In this document: piece after piece, positions 1 to 8,340 of the stretch | Layout: each line of letters begins with the position of its first letter | Numbering within the stretch: the stretch's first letter is position 1 | Origin: an uncultured Actinomycetes bacterium | GTDB lineage: Bacteria > Actinomycetota > Coriobacteriia > Coriobacteriales > Atopobiaceae | Assembly: GCA_900315165.1 (NCBI GenBank) | Contig: OMXZ01000038.1 | Coordinates: forward strand, 1-41,245 | Direction: 5' to 3' | Length of the DNA: 41,245 nt | Program-made: the position numbers and the translations under genes | The notes under the pieces: generated by a model | Told to the model about the DNA's origin: nothing | The model's database searches: none | Seen by the model: the letters and a program-made list of their open reading frames with translations, nothing else

Positions 1-161
1 GCCCACTCGTGGACCTTGGCGGGCGCGCGGTGCGCCGAGGCGATGACCAGCTCGTAGGGCACGCCGAACTCCTCGAGCTGCTTGGTGCAGGCCTCCATCG
101 CCGGCATATCCGACTTGGATCCCATGATGATGCCCACCAGCGGGGCTTCTGTCTCGGCCAT
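1..161 (-). CDS. purE: PurE, N5-carboxyaminoimidazole ribonucleotide mutase (5' part only)
   Basis: Only the first 53 codons lie in the window; the rest runs off the left edge. The protein begins MAETEAPLVGIIMGSKSDMP and continues to a VIASAHRAP segment. The GSxSD phosphate-binding loop and the SAHR motif are the hallmarks of PurE. The enzyme moves the carboxyl group of N5-CAIR to C4, giving CAIR in de novo purine synthesis. The ATG at 159-161 is preceded by a good GGGAGG ribosome site. A TATACT-like -10 lies at 194-199 on the same strand, without a clear -35. Two other purine genes, purD and purA, occur further right but are not in the same operon. Confidence 0.93.
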   Translation of the reverse strand, partial: MAETEAPLVGIIMGSKSDMPAMEACTKQLEEFGVPYELVIASAHRAPAKVHEW

Positions 162-254
162 GCGTCCTCCCTTGTCCGACTTCGCTGGCATTCAGTATAG
201 AGAAAAGCCCGCGCCTTCCCGCCGCCTATCAGTCTTTCGAAAAGAAAAGGACGT

Positions 255-295
255 TATACCCCATACCTCCGTACGGGGTATAAACGGGGTATAAG
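255..295. promoter_or_regulatory. Three copies of a GGGGTATAA box (operator-like)
   Basis: TTATACCCC (255-263) is the inverse of GGGGTATAA (276-284), which is repeated at 287-295. The last two copies form a perfect 11-bp tandem repeat (ACGGGGTATAA, 274-295). Spacings of 21 and 11 bp put all three boxes on the same face of the helix. They sit in the divergent region between purE and the 402 gene. I infer a binding site for an unidentified regulator; which gene it serves is not clear. Confidence 0.5.
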
Positions 296-366
296 CCAGC
301 ACGTAAAAAAGTGATGCCACCGAAGCGGGTCGCCGCACGCGGGGGATGCGTCCCGTGCCTAGCAGG

Positions 367-372
367 TATAAT
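367..372 (+). promoter_or_regulatory. Likely -10 element for the DUF3791 gene pair
   Basis: A perfect TATAAT lies 29 bp upstream of the GTG start at 402. No good -35 is visible 17 bp further up. Confidence 0.4.
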
Positions 373-401
373 CGGTAAAAATCGGTGAGCGGAGGTGCGC
401 C

Positions 402-626
402 GTGTCGGACAGAGACAGAGGAATCATAGACTTCGCGACGTTCCTCATTCATCGCATTGCGGAGAGGTGGGGAATGACCGCTCCGGAGGCCTTCAAGAAG
501 CTTGACTCTGCCGATATCGTGGACGGCTACATCATCAAACATTACGATGTCCTGCATACGCTTGGCGAGGAATATCTCGTTGATGATGTTACGTCCCTCG
601 CCCGAAAAAGAGGCGTGTTGTCGTGA
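402..626 (+). CDS. DUF3791-family small protein
   Basis: A 74-residue protein starting at GTG 402, with GGAGG at 391-395. The C-terminal part, around HYDVLHTLGEEYLVDDV and then a basic RKRG end, matches the conserved YDxLHTxGxEYxVxDI signature I associate with DUF3791. Members of that family are small and often encoded beside other small genes in toxin-antitoxin-like or accessory contexts; their function is unknown. The stop overlaps the next start (GTGA at 623-626), so the two genes are almost certainly translationally coupled. There is no signal peptide or membrane segment. Confidence 0.7.
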   Translation: MSDRDRGIIDFATFLIHRIAERWGMTAPEAFKKLDSADIVDGYIIKHYDVLHTLGEEYLVDDVTSLARKRGVLS

Positions 627-877
627 AGATTACCCAAGAGGTCATAGACCGCCTAAACGACGAATCCCTACTGAAGGAACATCAAGACGAGGCAATCGCA
701 GGGGAGATTGCCTCTGCCACCGGACTTGAACCAGCTGACGCGATGCGCCTGTATTATGACAGCCGGACGGCAGCCCTTATCGCTGATGGCTCACTCGGTC
801 TTCAATATCTCGATGCGTCCGTGCTGGCAGAAATGGTACTTGAAGAGGGTAATCGTCCGCCGAAAAACAACCTCTAG
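623..877 (+). CDS. Small protein coupled to the DUF3791 gene
   Basis: An 84-residue soluble protein starting at GTG 623, overlapping the previous stop by 4 bp. A central stretch (LYYDSRTAALIADGSLGLQY, then LDASVLAEMVLEE) resembles the short partner proteins that accompany DUF3791 genes, where a Y-SRT motif is followed by a segment ending in LAEMxxEE. I do not know a function. The tight overlap suggests a two-protein unit, possibly toxin-antitoxin-like, but neither protein shows a recognisable nuclease or DNA-binding motif. The gene converges with the histidine kinase that ends at 927. Confidence 0.6.
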   Translation: MKITQEVIDRLNDESLLKEHQDEAIAGEIASATGLEPADAMRLYYDSRTAALIADGSLGLQYLDASVLAEMVLEEGNRPPKNNL

Positions 878-926
878 GCGCGGGCGGAACGCTGGGGCCA
901 ATCCAGACCAGTCGCAGGTCCGCCGC

Positions 927-2330
927 TTACGCCGCATCGCGACCGTTCGCGCCACGAGTCAGCGGCTTGGGCACAAAGACGAACGTACGCCACACGCCAT
1001 CCTTTTGCGCGAAGCGGGCCATGCCGCCCTTGCCGCGGGCGATGCTCGAAATAATCTGGGTGCCCATGCCTGCGCCGTCGTGTTTGGTGGAGATTACGCC
1101 GCCCTCGCTATCGAAGGCGAGCGTGCTGACCGAGGTATTGCGCACATCCAGCTTGAACGGGGCGTCGGGCCCGCCGGACATCTCGATCTTGAGCTTCGTC
1201 CGCTCGCCGGCGGAACCCGCGAGGGCGGCCGCCTTTTCCAAGGCCTCGACCGCGTTCTCGAGCGTGTTGCTCACGAGGGCCGTGAGCTCCATCTCGGAAA
1301 GGCCCGTCTCGGGCATCACGCGGATGTCAGCCGAGACATCGCAGCCCAGCTCGCGAGCCCGGGCGATGTAGTGCCCGACCAAGGCGTCCACCGTGGGGTT
1401 GGTGCTCCAGACGAGGGGTCCGTCGTCCTTCATGGTCTCGTTTATCTCGGAGGCGAAGCTGCGCAGGGCTGCGGTGTCGCCCCGCTCCGCCGCCGAAAGC
1501 ACGGCACGCTGGAAATGCCGCAGGTCATGTCGGGCGCGGGCCGCCTCGTCGATCTGGCGCCGCAGCGATTTCGCGCGCTCAAGCTGGAGCTCGAGAATGC
1601 GCTGCTCGTTGGCGTGGCGCTCCATGTCCAGATGCGCCTGGGCCTGCTCGCAGAGCAGCTCGACCAGAATGAAGTACATCACGACGAAGAGGACCGAGGT
1701 GCTCATGGTGCGCCAGGAACCCTCGAATGTGTCGAGGCTGCCGGAAAAGAGGACCTCGATCACGTACATCGCCAGGGGGACGGCCCAGCCGGCCCGCCAG
1801 ATGACGCCCGAGACCTCGTTGTGCCTGAGGAGGTCGGCCACGCGGCTGCCGAAGAACCTCGAGAAGAAGTGCATGAGCACGCCGATGACCACCCATTGGA
1901 CGGCGGCGTCGACAAGCCCGAACTCTACCTCGGTCTCGCCCGCGAGGGCACCGGCCGCGGCCCCGATCGCCGACGAGCAGTACACGATGAGCTCGGCGCT
2001 GAAAAAGAGCAGCATGAGCTCGCTGAACTTGGTGTTGAGCAGCGCCAGCTCGACGATGATCGCCGCGACGCTGGTCCCGATGAAGAAGGCCGTGCGCACG
2101 TCGGGATACAGGACGTAGACGACACTGCAGCTCAGTGCCAGCGCGACCGACGCGACGAGCAGGCCGTAGTACACACGGCGCGAGATGCGCCCCGCGCGGA
2201 AGACGGGCATGATGGCCAGATAGGTCGACGGCCACATGACCAGCTGGCTCGAGAGCTGGCGCAGGAACTGGACGACCGTCGGATCGGAGAGGATCGCCTG
2301 GAGGGAAAGGGCGGGGGCGGAATCTACCAT
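927..2330 (-). CDS. GHKL-type sensor histidine kinase (AgrC-like, HPK10 class)
   Basis: A 467-residue protein. About six hydrophobic segments fill residues 20-230, followed by a coiled linker (231-262), a dimerisation/phosphorylation helix with ARHDLRHF (candidate phospho-His 268), and a C-terminal GHKL ATPase. The N box is SNTLENAVEA (about 354-363) and a glycine-rich loop GAGMGT lies at 419-424. This is the architecture of peptide-sensing AgrC/ComD kinases. The start is ATG 2330, not the upstream in-frame ATG at 2360, because GAGGGGGAGG precedes it and it overlaps the stop of the response regulator gene (ATGGTAG). The two genes are therefore coupled. No autoinducer-peptide gene or AgrB-like protease is visible nearby, so the ligand is unknown. 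Confidence 0.88.
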   Translation of the reverse strand: MVDSAPALSLQAILSDPTVVQFLRQLSSQLVMWPSTYLAIMPVFRAGRISRRVYYGLLVASVALALSCSVVYVLYPDVRTAFFIGTSVAAIIVELALLNTKFSELMLLFFSAELIVYCSSAIGAAAGALAGETEVEFGLVDAAVQWVVIGVLMHFFSRFFGSRVADLLRHNEVSGVIWRAGWAVPLAMYVIEVLFSGSLDTFEGSWRTMSTSVLFVVMYFILVELLCEQAQAHLDMERHANEQRILELQLERAKSLRRQIDEAARARHDLRHFQRAVLSAAERGDTAALRSFASEINETMKDDGPLVWSTNPTVDALVGHYIARARELGCDVSADIRVMPETGLSEMELTALVSNTLENAVEALEKAAALAGSAGERTKLKIEMSGGPDAPFKLDVRNTSVSTLAFDSEGGVISTKHDGAGMGTQIISSIARGKGGMARFAQKDGVWRTFVFVPKPLTRGANGRDAA

Positions 2331-3064
2331 GCCTCCCCCTCGTCCCGCTGGCTCACCCACTCACCCCAGGCTTCAAGCGTGGCCTGGAAGTTCCTGCGGC
2401 TGATGGGCACGGGCACGTCATCGCGGACGACGAGCGAATCGTCCTGCACACTCTCGACCGTATCGAGGTTGACGAGATAGCCGCGTGCCGGCGAGCAGAA
2501 TTGATGGGTGTCGGCCAGGGCCTCCTCCAGCTGTGTCAGCGTCGCGCGGACGTGAATCGGCTCGGCCTTGCCCACGTGGAGCTCGACGGTGTGGTTGACG
2601 ACGCGCGCCCAGCGCAGGCGGTTGGCGTCGAAGGACTCTCCACCGATCTCGACCGTGCGCTCCTTGCTCGCGCCGATGCCGAGCCGGTCGAGCGCCAGCG
2701 CGAGGTCGTCATACTGCACAGGTTTCATCAGGTAGCCCGAGGCCTGGACCTCGTAACTCTCGACGGCGAAGTCCCGACTCGAGGTGATGAAGAAGATCCG
2801 TACCGACTCGTCCGTCGTACGGATGCGGCGTGCGATATCGAGGCCGGTCGGGGCCGCCTCGTCGCGCACAAGCCCCGCCTCGTCCAGGTAGCAGTCGAGA
2901 AAGACAAGGTCATAGCGGCCAGCCCTGAACGAGGCAATAAACGATGCCGCCGACTGAAAGCCGTCGACGCGAGCACCGAGCTCATGCGCCCGCACATAGC
3001 GGTCGACGCAGGCGCGGAGAATCTGGTAATCACCAGGCGTGTCTTCGACAATTGCTATATGCAT
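2324..3064 (-). CDS. LytTR-family response regulator (AgrA-like)
   Basis: A 246-residue protein. The receiver domain (1-125) carries the acidic pair in IVEDT, the phospho-acceptor in VFLD (Asp57) and the conserved Lys in YLMKP (Lys114). A LytTR DNA-binding domain follows (about 135-240), with the typical FCSPARGYLVNL and PISRRNF motifs. The start at ATG 3064 is preceded by GGAAGGGGG; an in-frame ATG at 3088 has no ribosome site. Its stop overlaps the start of the kinase gene, so the pair forms one two-component system. LytTR regulators bind direct repeats upstream of their targets; I could not identify convincing repeats in the divergent region 3065-3271. Confidence 0.88.
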   Translation of the reverse strand: MHIAIVEDTPGDYQILRACVDRYVRAHELGARVDGFQSAASFIASFRAGRYDLVFLDCYLDEAGLVRDEAAPTGLDIARRIRTTDESVRIFFITSSRDFAVESYEVQASGYLMKPVQYDDLALALDRLGIGASKERTVEIGGESFDANRLRWARVVNHTVELHVGKAEPIHVRATLTQLEEALADTHQFCSPARGYLVNLDTVESVQDDSLVVRDDVPVPISRRNFQATLEAWGEWVSQRDEGEAW

Positions 3065-3271
3065 GGCGCCCCCTTCCGCGCGCGGCATTTCGCATCTCTA
3101 AACGAATGATTTTCTGGTCCCGTTCGCTTGGGTTCAAGGAGTTTTGCGCGAGTCGGGGATACGGAGACGCGAGTCGTACCGTTGTGGAGCCGGATAAGGT
3201 AAGGTAACGGCAGGAAGCACCGGGGCTGTCCGCCGGTCCCGCGATGCCCGACCCGACCGCCGGAGGCACCC

Positions 3272-3949
3272 GTGCGCATCGCCGTCATCGACGACAACAC
3301 CCAGGCCCGCGAGCAGCTCTGCGCGTATGCCCGCACCTGGTTGGACGACCGCCATCTGGTGGGCGAGGTCTGTCCCTTTGCCTCGGCTGACGACTTTTTT
3401 TGCCGCATGGCAACCGCGATCCTATTCGCTGCTGCTCCTCGATTGCATCCTGGATGAGGGCGACCCCTCGGCGTCCACCGGCATCGACCTCGCCCGTCAG
3501 GTGCGCGATGCGGGCGACTCGACGCCGATCGTCCTCATCACCACCAGCCGCGACTTCGCGATCGACGGCTACAGCGTCCATGCCGTTGGCTACCTTGTCA
3601 AACCGACAACGCAAGAAGAGCTCGGCCGCGTGCTCGACGACATCAGCCTGCCCGCCGCGCTCGTGCGTATCGGCGCGACCCAGACGGACATCCCGGTCGC
3701 CGATGTCGTCTGGTGCCGGGCGCGCGGCCATAGGGTCGAAGTCCACACCCGCCGCGGCGCGCGCGAGCTCCGCACCAGCCTGCGCGAGCTGCAGGACGCC
3801 TTGGTCGCACACGGCCATTTCCTATCGCCGGCCCGCGGCTATCTCGTCAACCTCGCCGCGACGCCGTCGCCGCCATGCGCACCGCATGGACGGATTACCT
3901 CTTCGATCAGGCCCGCAACGGAGGGGGCGGCCATGGCGCCCGCATCTGA
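3272..3949 (+). pseudogene. LytTR response regulator, frameshifted and internally deleted
   Basis: A paralogue of the regulator at 2324-3064, starting at GTG 3272 with GGAGG at 3262-3266. The receiver start (MRIAVIDDNTQAREQL) is in one frame until a run of seven T at 3395-3401. The rest of the receiver (LLLLDCILDEG, TTSRDFAIDGY, YLVKP) and most of the LytTR domain (HFLSPARGYLVNLA) are in the next frame; six T would restore the frame. A second lesion follows at about 3855-3865. Roughly 20 residues present in the paralogue are missing, and the C-terminal helix (RDAVAAMRTAWTDYLF) continues in a third frame to the TGA at 3947-3949. The gene as read cannot give a normal regulator. Either the locus is decaying or the sequence has errors at two places. 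Confidence 0.75.
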
Positions 3950-5198
3950 CCAGCTCCTCTTCGCCCTCTCCCAGAGTCTCGCTTCGACGCTCACGACCTA
4001 CCTGCTGGTAGCGATGACGCTCGTCGGCCTCGGCAGGATGCACGCGCGCTCCGTCGTTGCGGGGGCGCTCGCCTTCACCGCGCTCTCGGTGGCGGGAGCC
4101 GCTCTCTGCGTGACGTTCGACGTCGTCTCGTACTACGTCACCTTCCCCCTGTTCGCCGCGAGCATCGTGATCTTTTGGCGTGTCTCAAACCTGAGCTGGG
4201 GGCGCACAGCCTTCGTCTGCCTTACCGCAGCGCTCGTGGCGACCTACGCCTCATTCTGGGCGGCCCTCGTCGACGGAATCGTCGTGGCCGACACCCTGTC
4301 CCTCAAATATCTGGCCTGGCCGGGCATGGCGACGCAGTGGGCAGTGAGTATCCCGCTGGTGGCGGTCCTGCAATGGCCCGCCCGTCGCAAAATGCCCGAG
4401 ATGCTGCAGAGCCGCGCCATCGCGCACCCGGGCTCTCATTTCTGGAGAATCGCCTGGCTCATACCCTTCTCGTTCTTCACCACGCTCTATATCCTGACGC
4501 CGGAGGAGACGGTGACCGCGGGGCAGACCGACGCCATCCTCTCGCTGGTCGAGCTCCTGGCCCTCACGGCGGTCCTGGCCGTGGTCGTGTATGTGATTTC
4601 GCTCGTCGACGCAGACCGCATGCGCCAGCGCGAGACCCAGACGATGTTCGCCGAGCACCTCGACGAGCGCATGCGCTCCGCCCGCCACGCCAATCACAAC
4701 CTGCGGCAGTACGTGACGGCGCTCGAGGGCTACGCCGAACGGGGCGACCTCGAGGGCTTCCGCGGCTATGTCTCGCGCCTGCATCGCGAGTTACCGGCGG
4801 AGAGCACCCTCGCCTACTGCGGAAATCCTGCGGTCAACGCCGTGATGCTCTACTATTGCGACCGCGTCCGCGCGCTCGGCGTCGAGCCCGATGTCGCCAT
4901 GCGGGTGCCCTCGAGGCTCGCCTTCTCGGTCGCGGACGGCTCCTCCCCCGCCCTCCTCACGCTGCGCGTCCGCGCCACCTACGAGGCGGGCATGCCTCTC
5001 GTCGTCACCGTCGACAACAGCTCGCCGCACAGCCCCGTCTATAAAAAGGACGGTGGCCTCGTCTCCACCAAACGCGAAGGCGAAGCCACCGGTACCGAGT
5101 CCGTCCGTGCAATCGCGCGGCGCCACGGCGGAGATGCGCGTTTCGAGTGGGAGGCGGGTGTCTTCCGCGCCTCCGTCGTCCTCATGCCGCCCCGCTAG
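3933..5198 (+). CDS. GHKL-type sensor kinase lacking the N box (probably inactive)
   Basis: A 421-residue paralogue of the kinase at 927-2330. It starts at ATG 3933 behind GGAGGGG and overlaps the broken regulator by 17 bp. Hydrophobic segments fill 15-225. The phosphorylation helix retains a His in HANHNLRQY (His255), but the Asp after it is Asn. In the ATPase half, the alignment runs NPAVNAVML, then VPSRLAFSV, then directly to LLTLRVRATYEAG and the VDNSS and GLVSTKREG segments. About 23 residues that hold the N box (Mg-ATP binding) in the paralogue are absent, without a frameshift, and GAGMGT is replaced by GEATGT. Kinase activity is therefore doubtful. The stop overlaps that of the convergent SPFH gene. 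Confidence 0.75.
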   Translation: MAPASDQLLFALSQSLASTLTTYLLVAMTLVGLGRMHARSVVAGALAFTALSVAGAALCVTFDVVSYYVTFPLFAASIVIFWRVSNLSWGRTAFVCLTAALVATYASFWAALVDGIVVADTLSLKYLAWPGMATQWAVSIPLVAVLQWPARRKMPEMLQSRAIAHPGSHFWRIAWLIPFSFFTTLYILTPEETVTAGQTDAILSLVELLALTAVLAVVVYVISLVDADRMRQRETQTMFAEHLDERMRSARHANHNLRQYVTALEGYAERGDLEGFRGYVSRLHRELPAESTLAYCGNPAVNAVMLYYCDRVRALGVEPDVAMRVPSRLAFSVADGSSPALLTLRVRATYEAGMPLVVTVDNSSPHSPVYKKDGGLVSTKREGEATGTESVRAIARRHGGDARFEWEAGVFRASVVLMPPR

Positions 5199-6508
5199 GG
5201 ACGCGGGGTGCCGCACTCGTTGCAGAACTTGCCCTCGTTCTCATGCCCGCACTTGGGGCAGGTCCAAGTCGCGGGCTCGGCGGGCTTGGGCGTGCCACAG
5301 TCGCCGCAGAACTTGCCCGTGTTCTTCTTGCCGCACTTGGGGCAGGTCCACTCGCCGGCTGCGGGCGCAGGCGCCGGCTTGGGGGTGCCGCACTCGTTAC
5401 AGAACTTGCCCGTGTTCTCGTGGCCGCACTTGGGGCAGGTCCAGGTGGTCGCGCCGCCGGCAAAGCCACCGCCCTGCGCCACCGCGTACTGGTTGGGATA
5501 GGCGCCGGCCTGCGCGGGCTGGTTGGCCATCGCGGTGCCGCCGGCCATGCCCGCCATGTTCATGCCGAAAAAGCCATTCATGGCGCCGCCCTCGTTGCCC
5601 GCGGCGGTCTTCATAGCCTCGGCGGTCGCGTCGGCGATCACGGCCTGGCGCATGTCGGCGTTGCGCATCGTGGCGGTGCGCTGAAGGTTCTTGATCATCT
5701 GCTCGTCCTCGGGCGAGGCCGTGATCGAGTTGACGCCAAAGCTCGCGACCTCGATGCCGCGCAGGTCGCGCCACTTGGAGTCAAGCTCGTCGTTGAGCGC
5801 GTCAGCCAGCTCCTGGGTGTGGGCCGGCACCGCGCTATAGCGCACGCCCATGGCCGAGATCTTGGCGAAGGCCGGCTGCAGGGCCGTGAGCAGCTCGCTC
5901 TTGAGCTGGGAGTCGATCTCGCTGCGCGAGTAGGGCTGCTCCACGTTGCCGCAGACGTTCTTGTAGAAGAGCAGGGGGTTCACGATCTTGTAGCTGTACT
6001 CGCCGTTGCAGCGCACGGAGATGTCCACGTCCAGGCCGATGTTCTGGTCGACCACGCGGAAGGGCACGGGGTTGGCCGTGCCGTACTTGTTGCCGATGAT
6101 CTCCTTGGTGTTGAAGTAATAGACGCGCTGGTCGTGGCCCGTGTCGCCGCCGAACTCGAAGCGGCCGCCGATCTGCTTGAAGGTCTCGGCCATGCTCTGG
6201 CCGAAGTTGCCAAAGTTGAAGGAGGGCTCGCTGGAGACATCGTAGGTGTACTCGCCCGCATCGCCGCAGAAGTCAACGATGGCGCCCTGGTCCACGATGA
6301 TCATGGCCTGGCCCTCGTTCACAACGACGCGCGAACCGTTGGTGATGATGTTGTCGTCGCCGTAGCGGTTGGAGCTGCGGCCACTCACGCGCTTCTGGCC
6401 CTTGACCACCAGCACGTCCGCCGGGATGGCGTCGCAGTAGATCATTTCCTTCCAGCTGTCGGCGAGCACGCCCTTGGCCGAGCCGACCGCCGCCTTGATG
6501 AGACCCAT
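5195..6508 (-). CDS. SPFH-domain protein with three C-terminal zinc ribbons (YdjI-like)
   Basis: A 437-residue protein. Residues about 20-300 form an SPFH/virion-core-like domain, with the MIYCDAIPADVLVVKG and EGQAMIIVDQGAIVDF segments typical of the family. A glycine/alanine-rich linker with FGMNMAGMAGG follows, then three zinc ribbons of the pattern WTCPKCG-x6-KFCxxCGTPKP. B. subtilis YdjI is the closest architecture I know; it is encoded with a PspA-like protein and the zinc-ribbon membrane protein YdjG and is linked to envelope stress. Here the gene immediately upstream is likewise a zinc-ribbon membrane protein, which supports that comparison. A ribosome site (AAAGGGG) precedes ATG 6508. 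No transmembrane helix is obvious. Confidence 0.85.
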   Translation of the reverse strand: MGLIKAAVGSAKGVLADSWKEMIYCDAIPADVLVVKGQKRVSGRSSNRYGDDNIITNGSRVVVNEGQAMIIVDQGAIVDFCGDAGEYTYDVSSEPSFNFGNFGQSMAETFKQIGGRFEFGGDTGHDQRVYYFNTKEIIGNKYGTANPVPFRVVDQNIGLDVDISVRCNGEYSYKIVNPLLFYKNVCGNVEQPYSRSEIDSQLKSELLTALQPAFAKISAMGVRYSAVPAHTQELADALNDELDSKWRDLRGIEVASFGVNSITASPEDEQMIKNLQRTATMRNADMRQAVIADATAEAMKTAAGNEGGAMNGFFGMNMAGMAGGTAMANQPAQAGAYPNQYAVAQGGGFAGGATTWTCPKCGHENTGKFCNECGTPKPAPAPAAGEWTCPKCGKKNTGKFCGDCGTPKPAEPATWTCPKCGHENEGKFCNECGTPRP

Positions 6509-6631
6509 GTCGTACCCCTTTCGTCACGCCATGCATTTCTTGCTTCAAACACTAACTATAAAAGACGGACGCCCCGCTCGCGCTGTGCTTTCGCAGGGCG
6601 AACATTCCGCTTAAGGTCCGCGCGTCCACGG

Positions 6632-8028
6632 CTAGAGCTTGGCGCCGAGGCCTCCCAGCCCACCGCGGCCGCCGCCGGGGCCGCCGGGGCCTCCTGGGCC
6701 CCCATGCCCGCCGCCCGGGCCGCCACCGTCGTCGATCGGCGTGCGTCACATAGGCGGACGCCTCGTGGCGCTCCTTGGCCGTCTTCATTTCGCCAATCAG
6801 AATCCGAAGCACGATGCCTGCAATCACGGCAGACATGGCCACGAGGATGAGCCAGTAGGCCCCGTCCTGTTCCATCTCCATCGCGACGCCTACGACATAG
6901 ATGATCGCGGCCATAAGGGCGAACGTGCCCGCGAACCATGCCGCGGCCTTACGCCCGTCGATCGGCAGGTCGCCCACGAAACGGCCGGTCTGCCCGTTCA
7001 TCGCGAAGAGGTAGTCCTTGCCCTCCCATTGGGTGTGGAGCAGCCAGACGGGCAGCAGCGCATAGGTGACATGCCCCCAGGCGACCTGAGCCGAGACCCC
7101 CTCTGGGGTCACGCTGTCGTAGCCGGTGACGGAGGCCTCCAGCGCGTCGGCCAGGGAGTTTTCCATGCGCTCACCCACGCGCTCCTTCTCCTGGTCGGCG
7201 GGGATGTCGGGCCGCTCGGCCGCGTAGCCCGGCATATAGCCGAGAGAGAAGTCCGTGAGCTCGCCGTAGTCATAGGGCTCAATCGCATCCATGTGGGCGT
7301 CGGGCATCTTGCTGGAGGAGTCGGCCGGCACGCGGCGGAAATCGAGCGAGCCGGCACGGCGGGCGCGGTAGACCTCGGTCTTCCTGGCCGCTCGTCCGGG
7401 CGTCGTAGAGCCAGAAGGGGACGTAGACGCCCTGCACATGGGCGATGCGGTTGGCGTTCGCGAAGGGTTTGGGCAGGAGTTTCTTGCCCCGGTAATAGTT
7501 CGAGAGGGCAGCCACAGCCTGGTCGCGGTTGACCCGGAAGGGGATGACCTGCTCGGGCTTGGCCTCGTCCGTGAAGGCGCCGGGCAGCACGGCCGTGTTG
7601 CCGCAGTAGGGACATTCGGTCACGCTGGTCGCCGCATCCACCATGAGCGCGGCGCCGCAGCTCGAGCAGGTGAAGGTGCGCAGGCCCGCGCGCTCCTTCT
7701 CGTTCCAGCTCGCACGGTCGAGGAAGTCGCGCGTCTCCTCCTCGGTTGCCGTGCGGGCTTCGGCGATCGACTCCGCAACGGTCCGGGTGCCCTCGCCTGC
7801 GATGTTGCCCATCTGCTCGAAGGCGCTCACCTCGCCGGCGGCTGCGCGCTTGTCCGCCTCGGCCGCGGCGGTGTCAGCCTTCTTCTGCTGCTCGGCGTAG
7901 AGGGCCTCGAGCTCGGCCGCCGTGAAGGTGGATTCACAGAAGTCGCATTTCATCTTGCCGGCATCGGCGTCGTAGTGCATCGTGCCGTTGCAGGAGGGGC
8001 ACTTGTAGTTCACGGTCTGATTGGGCAT
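6632..8028 (-). pseudogene. Zinc-ribbon membrane protein (YdjG-like), disrupted by two frameshifts
   Basis: Reads from ATG 8028 (GGAGG upstream). The first frame gives an N-terminal TFIIB-type zinc ribbon (YKCPSCNGTMHYD ... KCDFC), a helical region rich in Ala/Glu, a second ribbon (FTCSSCGAALMVD ... CPYCG) and VYVPFWLYDA. Near 7385-7405 the frame changes and residues appear to be lost. The second frame then gives RRAGSLDFRRVPADSSSKMP, IEPYDYGELTDF, YALLPVWLLHTQWEGKDYLFAMNGQTG and two membrane helices. Near 6733-6750 the frame changes again, giving a glycine-rich tail (IDDGGGPGGGHGG ... LGAKL) that ends at 6632. Each piece matches its family in order, so one gene is broken twice in this sequence. 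It is probably a partner of the SPFH protein downstream. Confidence 0.7.
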
Positions 8029-8091
8029 CGGGCTGGCCTCCGTCCTCGTCCGCATACGCTAACGGCGCGCCACACGCCGTCTTGGTTATAT

Positions 8092-8212
8092 CGCATCCGG
8101 GCGCCATCCGCGTCCGGTCCATCGCACCCGGGCGCAACCCTCGCCCGGTCCTCGCGCCCGGGCATGACCCTCGCCCGGTCCTCGCGCCCGGGCATGACCC
8201 TCGCCCGGTCCA
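8092..8212. repeat. 30-bp tandem repeat, four units
   Basis: Units begin at 8092, 8123, 8153 and 8183. The last two are identical over 29 of 30 positions (each begins CGCGCCCGGGCATGACC and ends CCTCGCCCGGTCC). The first two are more diverged. Each unit has a CCCGGG palindrome. The array lies just upstream of the zinc-ribbon gene start and has no credible reading frame of its own. Confidence 0.85.
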
Positions 8213-8340
8213 TCACACGCCCCCATACTAACCCACTCGCTCACGCACGCCTGCGCTTGCTCCCGCCGCTGGCGCCAATCCCTCGCCGTTCGCGCCGCTC
8301 GCCTGGAGAGCGGGAGGCTTCCGCCTCCCAAGGCATTGAA

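Noticed and set aside
708-2480. A 590-codon open frame on the plus strand
   Set aside because: It lies opposite the kinase and regulator genes and is His/Arg/Gly-rich with no domain. It is an antisense shadow produced by high GC.
3106-3207. Small peptide gene in the divergent region between the two two-component systems, as a possible signal precursor
   Set aside because: The 33-codon frame has no ribosome site, no hydrophobic leader and no similarity to autoinducer precursors.
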